A stretch of DNA of 18,433 bases, taken from assembly GCA_045538305.1 (NCBI GenBank), contig JAZSRC010000047.1, positions 1 to 18,433 of the forward strand. Reading direction: 5' to 3'. Positions 1-8,133 of the stretch are shown here, piece after piece. Position 1 is the first letter of the stretch. Each line of letters begins with the position of its first letter. Made by a program: the position numbers and the translations under genes. The notes beneath the pieces were generated by a model. The model was not told the origin of the DNA and made no database searches. It worked only from the letters and a program-made list of their open reading frames with translations. Source of the stretch: SFHK01 sp045538305. GTDB lineage: Bacteria > Bacillota > Clostridia > Christensenellales > Aristaeellaceae.

Positions 1-224
1 GACACAAAGTTTCCGCCCGGATAGCGCACAACCGGAACGCCCAGCTTGCTCACCAGCTGTATTACATCCTGCCTGAAGCCAAATTCGTCGGCTGTCGGAT
101 GGCCGGGCTCGTATATGCCGCCGTAAACAGCGCGTCCCAGATGTTCTATGAAGGAACCATAAAGTCTCGGGTCAATTTTTCCGATCGTGTAGTCGCGGTC
201 CAGAATCATGCTCGCCTTTTTCAC
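1..224 (-). CDS. Alpha-L-arabinofuranosidase, GH51 (N-terminal part only)
   Basis: This gene runs off the left edge, so only the first 74 codons are present. The translation contains GSFIEHLGRAVYGGIYEPGH and, further on, VPVVRYPGGNF. These are hallmarks of the N-terminal part of GH51 alpha-L-arabinofuranosidases, cytoplasmic enzymes that release terminal arabinofuranose from arabinan and arabinoxylan fragments. The start is taken as GTG at 224, because an AAGGGGTG ribosome binding site lies just upstream and the encoded MKKASMILDRDY matches the usual family N-terminus. The ATG at 209 is in frame but would cut off conserved residues. It lies 36 bp after the zinc-ribbon gene with no hairpin between, so read-through from that operon is possible. 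The catalytic glutamates lie outside the window. Confidence 0.9.
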   Translation of the reverse strand, partial: MKKASMILDRDYTIGKIDPRLYGSFIEHLGRAVYGGIYEPGHPTADEFGFRQDVIQLVSKLGVPVVRYPGGNFV

Positions 225-260
225 GTGTTTGCACCCCTTCGTATAGATTGATCTGTAGTA

Positions 261-1448
261 TCATCCGTTTTCAAGCGCCTTTTTAACGGTTTCCGGACGC
301 GTAGCAGGATCCGGGTACAGCCGGTTCAGCCGCTCTCTGGCGTCTTCCTGATGCGGGAATCTGTCAAGGCACAAAAGAAGCGCGCTGGTTTCCATATCCA
401 AATCGCCCGTTTCGTGGTAGGCGTCTGCAAGCCGGGCAGCGGCTTCGTATGTAATCTCCTCGGAAAGCGCTTTATAATAGTAATCAACTGCACGGAAATA
501 ATTGCCCTGCTTCATGCAGTTGTCTCCAAGCAAAATATAGCCCTCTGCCCCGCTGATTCCCATCTGTGCAAAAGTCAGCCTTCCGGAATCGGTACACGAG
601 CCCCAGCCAAGAATCAGAAACACCGTCGCCGCCAGAAGCGCCATTGCAATGATGCTTCTGGCATGCTTTTCAAAAAACGTTTCCTTTCGCCGGTATGAGG
701 CATATTTATTTCTGGCGGTTCTCGGTTTTTCCCGTTTGGGAATCACCGTATTCTTCTTACGCGTTTCTACTCCGCGTACGTTTATCCTGGGAGCCGGTCT
801 GGTTCCGTTGTTTACCGATTTATTCACCTTGGCGGTTGGTTTTTTAGGCTTTTTATGTTTCTCCGGCTTTGGAGCAGCTTCGATCTTCGGCCAAACATCG
901 TCCGTTTCAAAGGAAAACTTCTTTCGTTTTTCCGGCATTTGGACGTTGGTTTTTTCCTTTGGAGGAAGCTTTACAGTCTGAACAGCCTTTCGGGGCGAAC
1001 CTTCTCCTTTTGTTTCTTTTGATTTTTTTACGTCTTTTGTTTCGCCTTTTGGGTCGCTAAGCCGGCGCTTCGCCTCTGTCTTGGACTTTGGCCGACGTAT
1101 CTCCCCTTCCTCCGGCTTCTGACTCTTTTTCGTTTTGGTTTTTGGAGGAAAGTGCGGAAATTCTTCATTCAGTATGGTGGCGTCCCTGAGTATAACGGAA
1201 AGCGTTTCTCCCTCTTTCCTTTTGAGTTTCGGAAAAAATCCTTCTTTTACTTTCGGCGCGTCCACTTTTTCACCTTTATCCGCATTCTGAGGTTTCACGA
1301 TGTCTGCCTTTTTAGCGGGCGCTTTTTTTAAGCCATCCGCCGTTTTGAGGAGGCTGATCAGATCATCCGGTTCAATCAGCCGCATGCCGCAGCCTACGCA
1401 AAGCGCATCGCCCTTTGACGCCTTTCTTCCGCACCGCACGCAGTACAC
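261..1448 (-). CDS. Zinc-ribbon, single-TM protein with TPR-like C-terminal domain
   Basis: This 395-residue protein is not a named family I recognise. Residues 1-22 form a zinc ribbon with four cysteines (C3, C6, C17, C20). Residues about 30-262 are low-complexity and very rich in Lys, Pro, Glu and Arg, so probably disordered and strongly basic. One hydrophobic helix follows (about 264-283). After it comes a helical segment of about 110 residues with TPR-like spacing (for example YFRAVDYYYKAL and AARLADAYHETGD). The basic flank before the helix suggests that the zinc ribbon faces the cytoplasm and the C-terminal domain lies outside, by the positive-inside rule. The GTG start at 1448 is chosen because GGAGGTG lies 8 nt upstream. 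It sits 39 bp after the HEAT-like gene and appears to be in the same operon. Scaffold or stress-sensing roles would be guesses. Confidence 0.8.
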   Translation of the reverse strand: MYCVRCGRKASKGDALCVGCGMRLIEPDDLISLLKTADGLKKAPAKKADIVKPQNADKGEKVDAPKVKEGFFPKLKRKEGETLSVILRDATILNEEFPHFPPKTKTKKSQKPEEGEIRRPKSKTEAKRRLSDPKGETKDVKKSKETKGEGSPRKAVQTVKLPPKEKTNVQMPEKRKKFSFETDDVWPKIEAAPKPEKHKKPKKPTAKVNKSVNNGTRPAPRINVRGVETRKKNTVIPKREKPRTARNKYASYRRKETFFEKHARSIIAMALLAATVFLILGWGSCTDSGRLTFAQMGISGAEGYILLGDNCMKQGNYFRAVDYYYKALSEEITYEAAARLADAYHETGDLDMETSALLLCLDRFPHQEDARERLNRLYPDPATRPETVKKALENG

Positions 1449-1487
1449 GCCGATTCACCTCCATAACTGACAGTTTTACACAGTTTC

Positions 1488-2318
1488 TCAGGAATTTTTG
1501 AGCATTTCAAAGTACGGATCGCCCGAAAACTCTCTCTCTCCCTCAACGGTTCCACCCAGCATCTCAATAGCGTTTCGGATTTCAAGATAGTCCAGATAAT
1601 TGATGTCCGGAAGATCTATCGCCTTTTTCAGTGCGTCAAGCGCTCTGTCGTCGCCCAGCTTCCCGATAAACGAAGCATACAGCGCCATTTTCTCTTCATG
1701 CTCGAGAAATGCACGCATAAGGAAGTCGTAAATTCGTCCGTCTCCCGGATAATTGCAAAGGACATCCAAATACGTTTCCTGCGCAGCATCCGATACATCC
1801 TCAAAACGATCGAGAATGGGTTCAACGACATTTTTTCCCATACCGGAAAGCAACTCCGCCGCAACATCGGCAAGCTCGTCTTCCTCTTCCCTGCGGTCGA
1901 CGATATCCAGACAAATCTGCATGGGCTGCTCGCCCGCTTCCACTTCCTGAAGAATGTTCAGGCAAGTAACGCGCGTCTGTACGGAGTTATCTGCATCGCC
2001 TGCTTTTTTCAAAAGCGCAGGAATGCTCTTTTCACCAAGATCCGATATGCGCTCAAGCAGCGGATCGGGCACAGGCACACCGGCAGCCTCGTATTCGGTA
2101 ACCCAGTTCAGAAGCTCCTGGGGATTGTTGTATTTAGAGAAGTACAATGCCGGCGTTTCTCCCATCAGAAACGCTGCGGGAGAATTGAGCCAGCGCATAT
2201 ATACTTCAGGCATGGCGTCTTCCATTTGTTCGATGTTTTTGAACTTTTTCTGGTTCATCTGCATCCATTTTTCCGAGTACGCAGCAAAATTCGCATCAAA
2301 ATCCAGAATCTCGTACAT
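1488..2318 (-). CDS. HEAT-repeat-like hypothetical protein
   Basis: A 276-residue soluble, acidic, almost fully helical protein. Roughly residues 85-260 show repeated pairs of amphipathic helices of HEAT type, for example LLERISDLGEKSIPALLKKA, then NSVQTRVTCLNIL, AAELLSGMGKNVVEPIL and KLGDDRALDALKKAI. The N-terminal 80 residues hold a PALYFSKYNNPQELLNWV segment that looks conserved in style, but I cannot name it. No catalytic motif or membrane segment is seen. The reading frame is open further upstream, but the ATG at 2318 is chosen because AAGGAG lies 10 nt before it. This also avoids overlap with the preceding TPR gene, which ends 19 bp away. Such solenoids usually bind proteins, and the place between a TPR gene and a zinc-ribbon/TPR gene fits an adaptor role (inference). 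Confidence 0.75.
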   Translation of the reverse strand: MYEILDFDANFAAYSEKWMQMNQKKFKNIEQMEDAMPEVYMRWLNSPAAFLMGETPALYFSKYNNPQELLNWVTEYEAAGVPVPDPLLERISDLGEKSIPALLKKAGDADNSVQTRVTCLNILQEVEAGEQPMQICLDIVDRREEEDELADVAAELLSGMGKNVVEPILDRFEDVSDAAQETYLDVLCNYPGDGRIYDFLMRAFLEHEEKMALYASFIGKLGDDRALDALKKAIDLPDINYLDYLEIRNAIEMLGGTVEGEREFSGDPYFEMLKNS

Positions 2319-2337
2319 GATCAGGTCTCTCCTTACT

Positions 2338-4035
2338 CTATTCGTCTTCAGCATTTGCATGAAATACATGTCTGATTGCCTTGGCTATATATGCGGTTTG
2401 CCGTGCAGGACAACGGAAATACCTTGAAACGGTAACGGCATTGCCCTCATACCCGCGCATTTCCATATAGAAAAGCGCCAGCGCGGCACTTCCGGTTTCG
2501 CATCTTCTGACAGGATCCCGGACCATTCCCCTCGCTTCCCTGAACGTGCGCCAGATAAGCGCAATATCGGCAAGCGGGTATTCGCCGTGTTCTTCCTCGA
2601 TATATTCCGCCGCAAAACGCGCCATCTGTTTTTCGCTGACGGAAAGCCCTTCCATGATCTCTTCTTCGCAGGGCATTACGGCTTGAGAAAACGACATATC
2701 CAATATTGGAATGTTCGGTATATTCGCCGTCTTCATCAGGTACATCGAGTACAAGCGCTGTTTCATGGAAATATCGGGGCGCTGAGAGAAGGTTCTGAGA
2801 ATTCCGCGCGTTTCCTCCGTATCGACATTCATAATCGTTGCAAGCGCGAGACGCGAAACGCGGGATTCCTTTTGGTATATTTCCCATTCCAGTATTTTTC
2901 TGAATTCGGAATCCGTTTCCCACGCATCCTTCAGCGCTTCCCCGCCCCGGATCAGCTTTTCGGTTATATACTGTACGCGCCTGATCGCTTCGTGAACCGG
3001 AATTGCATAGGCATACGGCATAGGTCTTGGAGGCATGGCGCCGTTATCCATCGCTTTCAGATAGTAATCTGCAATCGGATCGAATTGATCCAGTCGCTTG
3101 ATCCTGCTCCAGCCTTGTTTGATTTCTTCATCCTCCAGCTCTTGGTTGTACCGGGCAACAGAGGACATATGCAGAAACTGTTTGTCATACGGCGTCTGAA
3201 GTAGCACGCGGCCGATCACTTCATCCGCTTCATCAAACCTTTCAAGATCCATAAGCATAAAAGCCTTAAGCTGCATATCCTGCTCGCCCTTAGCTTCTGT
3301 TACAGCCTTTTTCATGAGCCGCCCGGCTTCATCCGTTTGGCCAAGCTGTTCAAACACCTGCGCGGAAAGCCACATGGCGCGCAGGGAATGCGTTCCGGCC
3401 TTCTCCATTTCCCGAAGACATGTGCGCGCCTGCTCAAGCGCTTCGCCATCCCTTTTCAGACTCATCAGCGAATGAGCATACAGCGCCCGCACTTCGGCGG
3501 AATACACTCTGGTATCCAAAGATTTTTCAAATAACCTGGCACCTTCAAGGTTGTTCCCTGCATTCATCTGATCGCAAGCGCTCGCGCTTAAGCGCATCGC
3601 GCGCCATAGCTTTCTGTCAGACGGGCGGCCAATGTCCTTGGCGATGGAAATTTCATCCATAAGCCTTCGGGCTTCCGCAGCTTTTCTGCCGTCCTTTTCC
3701 GCTTCCACATATGCGCTCAATGCGCGCTCCGCCCTTGATACTTCGCCCTGCTTAAACAGATTTACAGCCATGCCGTACAAACAGTCGCGCTCGTTTTTAT
3801 CCTTCAGCAGTACCTCCGTAAACACACGACTGGCCTGCTCATACAATCCCATTTCCGAATAGAGCTGCGCCAGATCCAGCTTGTATTCAACATTATCCGG
3901 TTCCTGCTCGCAGGCTTTTCTGAAAAGCTCCAGCGCATCCGCATTCAGTCCGGCGCGCCTGTTTTTCATTGCATGCTCATGCAGGTAGCTTGCATTTCGC
4001 TTAAATGATACTACTTTGGGATCAAATGTCGTCAT
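2338..4035 (-). CDS. TPR-repeat protein, 565 aa
   Basis: A 565-residue soluble protein. Residues about 15-130 contain tandem tetratricopeptide-type helix pairs, for example ALELFRKACEQEPDNVEYKL followed by LAQLYSEMGLYEQASRVFTE. More degenerate repeats continue to about residue 300. The C-terminal 150 residues are helical and end in a segment (about 518-558) with the rhythm of a helix-turn-helix: ALFYMEMRGY, then AVTVSRYFRCPARQTAYIAK. This HTH reading is tentative. The ATG at 4035 has GGGAGGAAGCG directly upstream. The gene starts 19 bp after the stop of hslO, so it is very probably cotranscribed with that redox chaperone. The partner of the TPR surface is unknown. Confidence 0.82.
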   Translation of the reverse strand: MTTFDPKVVSFKRNASYLHEHAMKNRRAGLNADALELFRKACEQEPDNVEYKLDLAQLYSEMGLYEQASRVFTEVLLKDKNERDCLYGMAVNLFKQGEVSRAERALSAYVEAEKDGRKAAEARRLMDEISIAKDIGRPSDRKLWRAMRLSASACDQMNAGNNLEGARLFEKSLDTRVYSAEVRALYAHSLMSLKRDGEALEQARTCLREMEKAGTHSLRAMWLSAQVFEQLGQTDEAGRLMKKAVTEAKGEQDMQLKAFMLMDLERFDEADEVIGRVLLQTPYDKQFLHMSSVARYNQELEDEEIKQGWSRIKRLDQFDPIADYYLKAMDNGAMPPRPMPYAYAIPVHEAIRRVQYITEKLIRGGEALKDAWETDSEFRKILEWEIYQKESRVSRLALATIMNVDTEETRGILRTFSQRPDISMKQRLYSMYLMKTANIPNIPILDMSFSQAVMPCEEEIMEGLSVSEKQMARFAAEYIEEEHGEYPLADIALIWRTFREARGMVRDPVRRCETGSAALALFYMEMRGYEGNAVTVSRYFRCPARQTAYIAKAIRHVFHANAEDE

Positions 4036-4054
4036 CGCTTCCTCCCGGATAAGG

Positions 4055-4969
4055 TTATTCCTTTTGGTTCGAACGGGCTTTTGCCTGATTCAGAAGCTCT
4101 CTGAGTTCCGCTTCCGAGAACCTGCGGCGGGTGTTGCAGAAATGACAGTCCACCTCGGCGCCGTGCTGTTCGTTGATCATATCAACAAGCTCTTTTTCAC
4201 CCAGCGAAATCAACGCGCGTTCCACGCGGTCGCGGGAACAGTCGCACTTATATTGGATCGTATGTCTGGAAAGAACCTCGGGCTCCAGATGGGAAAGCAG
4301 CTGGAACAAAGCGCCGTCCAGATGATCCTCCTTGATCGTTTTGGAAATGTCTATGAACATTCCTGCGCTCAGTTCAATGGACTTGATGGCAACTTCGCTT
4401 GCACCCGGCATCATCTGAATAATCAAACCGCCTGCAGCCTCTACCTTATCGCCCACCAGCACACCAAGGGAGACAAGCGACGGCGTCTGCTCGGAAGCCG
4501 TAAAGTACATGGCAAAATCCTCGCCAATCTCTCCGGATGTCATTCGTACCTGACCGACGTAGGGATCGCGCATATGCATATCTTTAATGACTGTCAGAAG
4601 TCCATCCTTGCCAACCGCCCCGCCGACGTCCAGCTTTTCGCCGCGTCTTGGCGGATCCACCTCGGGATGAGCGACAAAGCCCTTCACGGTACCGTCATTT
4701 TTTGCAACCGCAAGCAGCATGCCCATGGGACCGCCGCCGTCAATGCGGCAGGTAACCGATTCGTTTTCGCCCTTCAGCATACAGCCTAAAACAGACGCCG
4801 CCGTGAGCGTGCGTCCCAGTGCGACAGTAGCGGTTCTAGAAAGATGATGCGTGCGCCTTGCCTTTTCCACCATCTGCGTACTCTCTACAAGAAATGCGCG
4901 CGCCTGACCGCCCAGAAGCGATATGCGTAAAAGTCCGTCCATATTCAAAATTTCAGCTTCGCCAGCCAT
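4055..4969 (-). CDS. hslO: Hsp33 redox-regulated molecular chaperone
   Basis: This 304-residue protein is a full-length Hsp33. This cytoplasmic holdase is switched on by oxidation together with partial unfolding and protects proteins during oxidative stress. The N-terminal domain shows family signatures such as TCRIDGGGPMG and GFVAHPEVDPP. The C-terminal redox switch is intact, with CDC at residues 242-244 and CHFC at 275-278, the four zinc-binding cysteines in their usual CXC and CXXC spacing. The ATG at 4969 lies 16 bp after the methyltransferase stop, with an AAAGGAA-type site upstream. An upstream methyltransferase and a downstream TPR gene 19 bp away place it mid-operon. The family identification is firm. 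Confidence 0.97.
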   Translation of the reverse strand: MAGEAEILNMDGLLRISLLGGQARAFLVESTQMVEKARRTHHLSRTATVALGRTLTAASVLGCMLKGENESVTCRIDGGGPMGMLLAVAKNDGTVKGFVAHPEVDPPRRGEKLDVGGAVGKDGLLTVIKDMHMRDPYVGQVRMTSGEIGEDFAMYFTASEQTPSLVSLGVLVGDKVEAAGGLIIQMMPGASEVAIKSIELSAGMFIDISKTIKEDHLDGALFQLLSHLEPEVLSRHTIQYKCDCSRDRVERALISLGEKELVDMINEQHGAEVDCHFCNTRRRFSEAELRELLNQAKARSNQKE

Positions 4970-4985
4970 AAAATACCTGTTCCTT

Positions 4986-5738
4986 TCATCGGCCTTTCGG
5001 CTTTATTGCTTTTATATACACACGTTTTCCGCCCGGGCCCGGCCCTTCGCCTTCATCGGAGCCAAAGGTGCAAATATTCGTAAAGCCCGTCTCCGTCAAC
5101 CATGTTTCCAGCTCGTTTACCGTATGCGCTCGCTGCACGTGCGTTTCCTCAAACTTGCGGTACCTGCCGTCATCCTCACGCACAAAAAACACCACTCGCA
5201 TGGCAATTTGCCTTGTTTCTTCATTGAATTCGTTTGTCCAGAGATATGTGGCTTCCTCGCGGTCCTCGCCGTACAGATAGGTTTTTCCCATTCCGCTCAG
5301 CTTATCCAGATTGGATACATCAAAGGCAAGCGTTCCGCCCGGAAGAATGTTTTCATATGCGCTTTCCAAAAACCGCCTGACTTTGTTTTCATCCGTCAGA
5401 TAATTCACGCCATCGCATGCGCATATTATGGCGTCTACGGGTCTTGGAAGTTCTAACGCTTCCATGTTTTGTCTGGCAAACCGAATCTGGGTTCCCCATG
5501 CGCGCGCTTTGTCCGAGGCCACGCGCAGCATGTCCTCGGACAGATCAATACCAATTACTCTTTTTCCTTTTTTCGCAAGCCTTACGGCAATAGAGCCTGT
5601 GCCGCAGCCGCAATCACACACGCTGACCGCCCTTTTATCCGCGCTGTCAATCAGCGAAAGATACCACTTTGTCCATTCGTCGTAATCAAAATCATTGGCA
5701 AACCGATCATAAACATCGGCAAGATTGGCATACGTCAT
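4986..5738 (-). CDS. Class I SAM-dependent methyltransferase
   Basis: A 250-residue cytoplasmic protein with a Rossmann-type methyltransferase fold. Motif I is VCDCGCGTGSIA (about residues 40-51). It is followed by the acidic SAM-ribose contact in GIDLSEDM (D65) and a motif-II-like segment, PVDAIICACDGVNYL. The remainder resembles the small-molecule methyltransferases commonly found beside hslO or rRNA genes in Bacillota. The substrate cannot be read from the sequence. Its ATG overlaps the stop of the upstream membrane-protein gene (TGATG), which implies translational coupling. A GGGAG site lies 11 nt upstream within that gene. hslO follows after 16 bp. Confidence 0.88.
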   Translation of the reverse strand: MTYANLADVYDRFANDFDYDEWTKWYLSLIDSADKRAVSVCDCGCGTGSIAVRLAKKGKRVIGIDLSEDMLRVASDKARAWGTQIRFARQNMEALELPRPVDAIICACDGVNYLTDENKVRRFLESAYENILPGGTLAFDVSNLDKLSGMGKTYLYGEDREEATYLWTNEFNEETRQIAMRVVFFVREDDGRYRKFEETHVQRAHTVNELETWLTETGFTNICTFGSDEGEGPGPGGKRVYIKAIKPKGR

Positions 5739-7033
5739 CAGGATTTACGCTCCCAGAAGCGGTCTTCTTTCGCCTTAACCTCAGGCAATTCCTCTTCTTC
5801 ATCGTCATCCTCTTCGGCCGGGCGGAGGCCCTTATTCACTTCTGCGCCCTCAATGCGCGGGTTCAGGAAGCGATCAAAGCAGCTGTTGGCATAGGATGCG
5901 CAGACAAAGCCGGTAAGAGCAAAACCGAAAAGGCCGTAGAACAGAACCAGAATGAGAATGGAATACTGCATAAACAGCATGCTGATGAGCACAGGCGCAA
6001 TGCAGATCAGAAGGATGAGTACCGACATCGGCAGACGCGCAATGACCATAATAGCGCTGTTTCTGATCAGATGGCGGATCTTAAAGTCGTAAGTGACCAT
6101 CATGGCAAAAATAACCTCGTTCATCATCCACCAGATGGCAAGCAGCATAACCATCAGCATCTGAGGAATGACAAAGAACTGGTTTGTAGTCGACGCCATG
6201 TCGCCATAGGTAATAAACGCAACATAGCAAATATAGATGGAGAGACCGTTAAGGAAACCGATCGCCAGACCCTGCTTCCAGTTTTTGGAAATAGCATCTT
6301 TATAATCAGACCAGAGGAAAGCATGCTCGTCGCGCGCCCAGTTTCTGAGCACGTACATCTGACCTGTAGATCCAATACCTGCAAGAGCGATCAGCGGAAT
6401 CATGATCAGCAGAGAAAGATTCAGCTGACTTCTCTGAACAGAAACCTTCGCAATGGTAAACTCAGTAAGTTTTACATCGTGTTCGCTTTTGAGCGCTTCC
6501 AATTCCTCTTCAGTGATGGCAAGATATGCCTGAGTTTCTTCGATCTTGGCTTCGTACTCTTTCAGTTGCTTCTCAAGTTCCTCAAGCGTTACGGGGCGCG
6601 TTGTTTTTTCGCCGCCCTCTACAACAGCTTCTTCCTCAATAAGCACCTCTTTGCCGGCCTTAACTTTCGCGATGTTGTCTTCAACATCGGCTTTTTCTGC
6701 TTCGAGTTTTGGAAGTTCAGCAGGCGCATTGTTAATGGCAGTGAGCTTATTGTCATACTCCATATAGGAAACGTACGCATTTCTCAGCACGTCGCCGCCA
6801 TTCATAATGCCCGCTTCGGTATCGTACAACGTAAGCACCGATGCCGATAAAAATACCCAAAGCAGAAGCGGCAGGCAGAACAGAAGGTGAAAAAAGTTCA
6901 GTCCCATCAGGGAAGAAAAACGTACGCGCAGCGTTGTAAAAAATAGCTGCCTTCTGTTTGTGGGCATCTGCTCAACAGTATAATCGCCCTTACCTGCTTT
7001 TCCATAAAAATATGAATTCATTAGTCCGGCCAT
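5738..7033 (-). CDS. DUF624-like polytopic membrane protein with coiled-coil insertion
   Basis: A 431-residue integral membrane protein with about six hydrophobic helices (roughly 44-68, 207-229, 255-276, 290-313, 325-350 and 353-380). The part after helix 2 reads QMYVLRNWARDEHAFLWSDY then KDAISKNWKQ. This resembles the YesL/DUF624 membrane proteins of Bacillota, a family without a firm function. Between helices 1 and 2 is an unusual charged segment of about 135 residues with two predicted coiled coils (about 107-127 and 148-190, for example EELEKQLKEYEAKIEET). The C-terminal tail is highly acidic. The ATG at 7033 is preferred over in-frame codons upstream because GGAGG lies 9 nt before it. 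It is the first gene of the operon driven from 7099-7127. The DUF624 link is by recall and is moderately sure. Confidence 0.75.
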   Translation of the reverse strand: MAGLMNSYFYGKAGKGDYTVEQMPTNRRQLFFTTLRVRFSSLMGLNFFHLLFCLPLLLWVFLSASVLTLYDTEAGIMNGGDVLRNAYVSYMEYDNKLTAINNAPAELPKLEAEKADVEDNIAKVKAGKEVLIEEEAVVEGGEKTTRPVTLEELEKQLKEYEAKIEETQAYLAITEEELEALKSEHDVKLTEFTIAKVSVQRSQLNLSLLIMIPLIALAGIGSTGQMYVLRNWARDEHAFLWSDYKDAISKNWKQGLAIGFLNGLSIYICYVAFITYGDMASTTNQFFVIPQMLMVMLLAIWWMMNEVIFAMMVTYDFKIRHLIRNSAIMVIARLPMSVLILLICIAPVLISMLFMQYSILILVLFYGLFGFALTGFVCASYANSCFDRFLNPRIEGAEVNKGLRPAEEDDDEEEELPEVKAKEDRFWERKS

Positions 7034-7098
7034 ATGGAATTCCCTCCAAATGCAAATTCTTGCCCGCCCATTACCGCAGGCGATACGTATACTTTTAG

Positions 7099-7127
7099 AG
7101 TATATCATGAAACTGTGTTTTTGACAA
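7099..7127 (-). promoter_or_regulatory. Sigma-A-type promoter for the 7033-to-261 operon
   Basis: On the minus strand, TTGTCA (7127-7122) and TATACT (7104-7099) are separated by exactly 17 bp. This is a near-consensus vegetative promoter. Transcription would start near 7092, giving a leader of about 59 nt before the ATG at 7033. No terminator is visible before the zinc-ribbon gene, so all six genes may be transcribed from here. Confidence 0.7.
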
Positions 7128-7273
7128 TCATCGCTTTGTTATCACATCTAATCATTTCAGCCTTTTTAATGACAAAACGATATTTTCCCATCTTGCTTTT
7201 CTTCGGATTATGAAACTTCTTCCCTGCGTTCTTCGTCAAAGGTTTACAAGAAAAAATTGGGAGAGTGAGCATC

Positions 7274-8107
7274 ATGAAGCGTTTTCTGATATCAATACTT
7301 GTTCTTTTCTTGATAGCCTTGTCTGTTCCCGCAATGGCTGCGGGCACATACATGGAGCTTGGCGATATCATGATGGTAATCAACTGTTATCAGGCGCCCT
7401 TGTACGCATCCTACGAGACGAATGATCATCACGTGATCGCATATGTCCCCGATGGAGCGCAGGTGATGTACATTGCCTATACAAACAAGGGATGCTGCGT
7501 GGCATATGAAAACTACGTAGGCTATATCAATGAAGACTACCTTATGCCCTTAAGCGATTACTACAGCTTCAAGCTCCCGGACGGAAGCTTCGCGCCGCCC
7601 AACATCGATTCGGACTTTTACCCGACGAATCCCCCATCCTACACCTCATATGTTCCCGATTTCCCCTATGCGCGCATGTACTGCTATGCCAACCAGCAAA
7701 CCGGTACCCGAAGCGGCCCCGGCACAAAATATACCTACGCCGGTAATTTCCCGCAGGATCTGGACTATACGGTCTATTACCAGACTAAGGGCGGCTCGGT
7801 GAACTGGGGTTATATTGAGTTTACCTATAAAAACGAAGATTACAGAGTATATACCGGCGTTAAACGCCTTGAAACCTATACGAACATGCCCTACTACGAT
7901 GAAGAATACGTAACGGTAACCATATCTGAATCCCACCAGACCTATTACGGCCCCGGCTATAACTACGCGCAATGCGAAGCGGAAAGGGTATACAGCGGCG
8001 CAAAAGTAAAGGCCTTCTTTCAGGAAAACGGATGGGCTATGATCGAATACACACAGTCTGACGGACAGATTCACCGTGGCTGGTCGCCCGCCGGTTACTG
8101 GTATTGA
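7274..8107 (+). CDS. Secreted protein with three SH3-like segments
   Basis: A 277-residue exported protein. Residues 1-22 form a Sec signal peptide (MKRFL, hydrophobic core, then VPAMA with likely cleavage before AGTY). Three SH3b-like segments follow: about 24-95 (ending VGYINEDYLMPL), about 135-208 (containing TGTRSGPGTKYTYAGNFP) and about 216-277 (containing TYYGPGYNYAQC and ending in RGWSPAGYWY). The RSGPGT/YGPGYN spacing is typical of bacterial SH3 domains, which often bind cell-wall peptides. No catalytic domain is present, and the protein is notably rich in tyrosine. The ATG at 7274 is chosen because GGGAG lies about 10 nt upstream. The GTG at 7265 would be too close to it. It is a single-gene unit, convergent with the citrate lyase operon. 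Confidence 0.8.
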   Translation: MKRFLISILVLFLIALSVPAMAAGTYMELGDIMMVINCYQAPLYASYETNDHHVIAYVPDGAQVMYIAYTNKGCCVAYENYVGYINEDYLMPLSDYYSFKLPDGSFAPPNIDSDFYPTNPPSYTSYVPDFPYARMYCYANQQTGTRSGPGTKYTYAGNFPQDLDYTVYYQTKGGSVNWGYIEFTYKNEDYRVYTGVKRLETYTNMPYYDEEYVTVTISESHQTYYGPGYNYAQCEAERVYSGAKVKAFFQENGWAMIEYTQSDGQIHRGWSPAGYWY

Positions 8108-8133
8108 TAAACCAATATCCACCTTTGAAGTCA

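Noticed and set aside
5669..6850. Long plus-strand frame of 393 codons opposite the membrane-protein and methyltransferase genes
   Set aside because: It is antisense to two genes with clear families and ribosome binding sites. Its translation shows no recognisable domain.
7121..7152. Plus-strand TTGACA (7121-7126) with TCTAAT (7147-7152) as a promoter for the SH3 gene
   Set aside because: The spacing is 20 bp, too long for a good sigma-A promoter, and the TTGACA overlaps the -35 of the clear minus-strand promoter. The SH3 gene's promoter remains unlocated.
7105..7383. Minus-strand open frame of 92 codons overlapping the start of the SH3 gene
   Set aside because: It covers the signal-peptide region of the well-supported plus-strand gene and the promoter at 7099-7127. 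It has no convincing ribosome binding site, and its composition is that of an antisense shadow.
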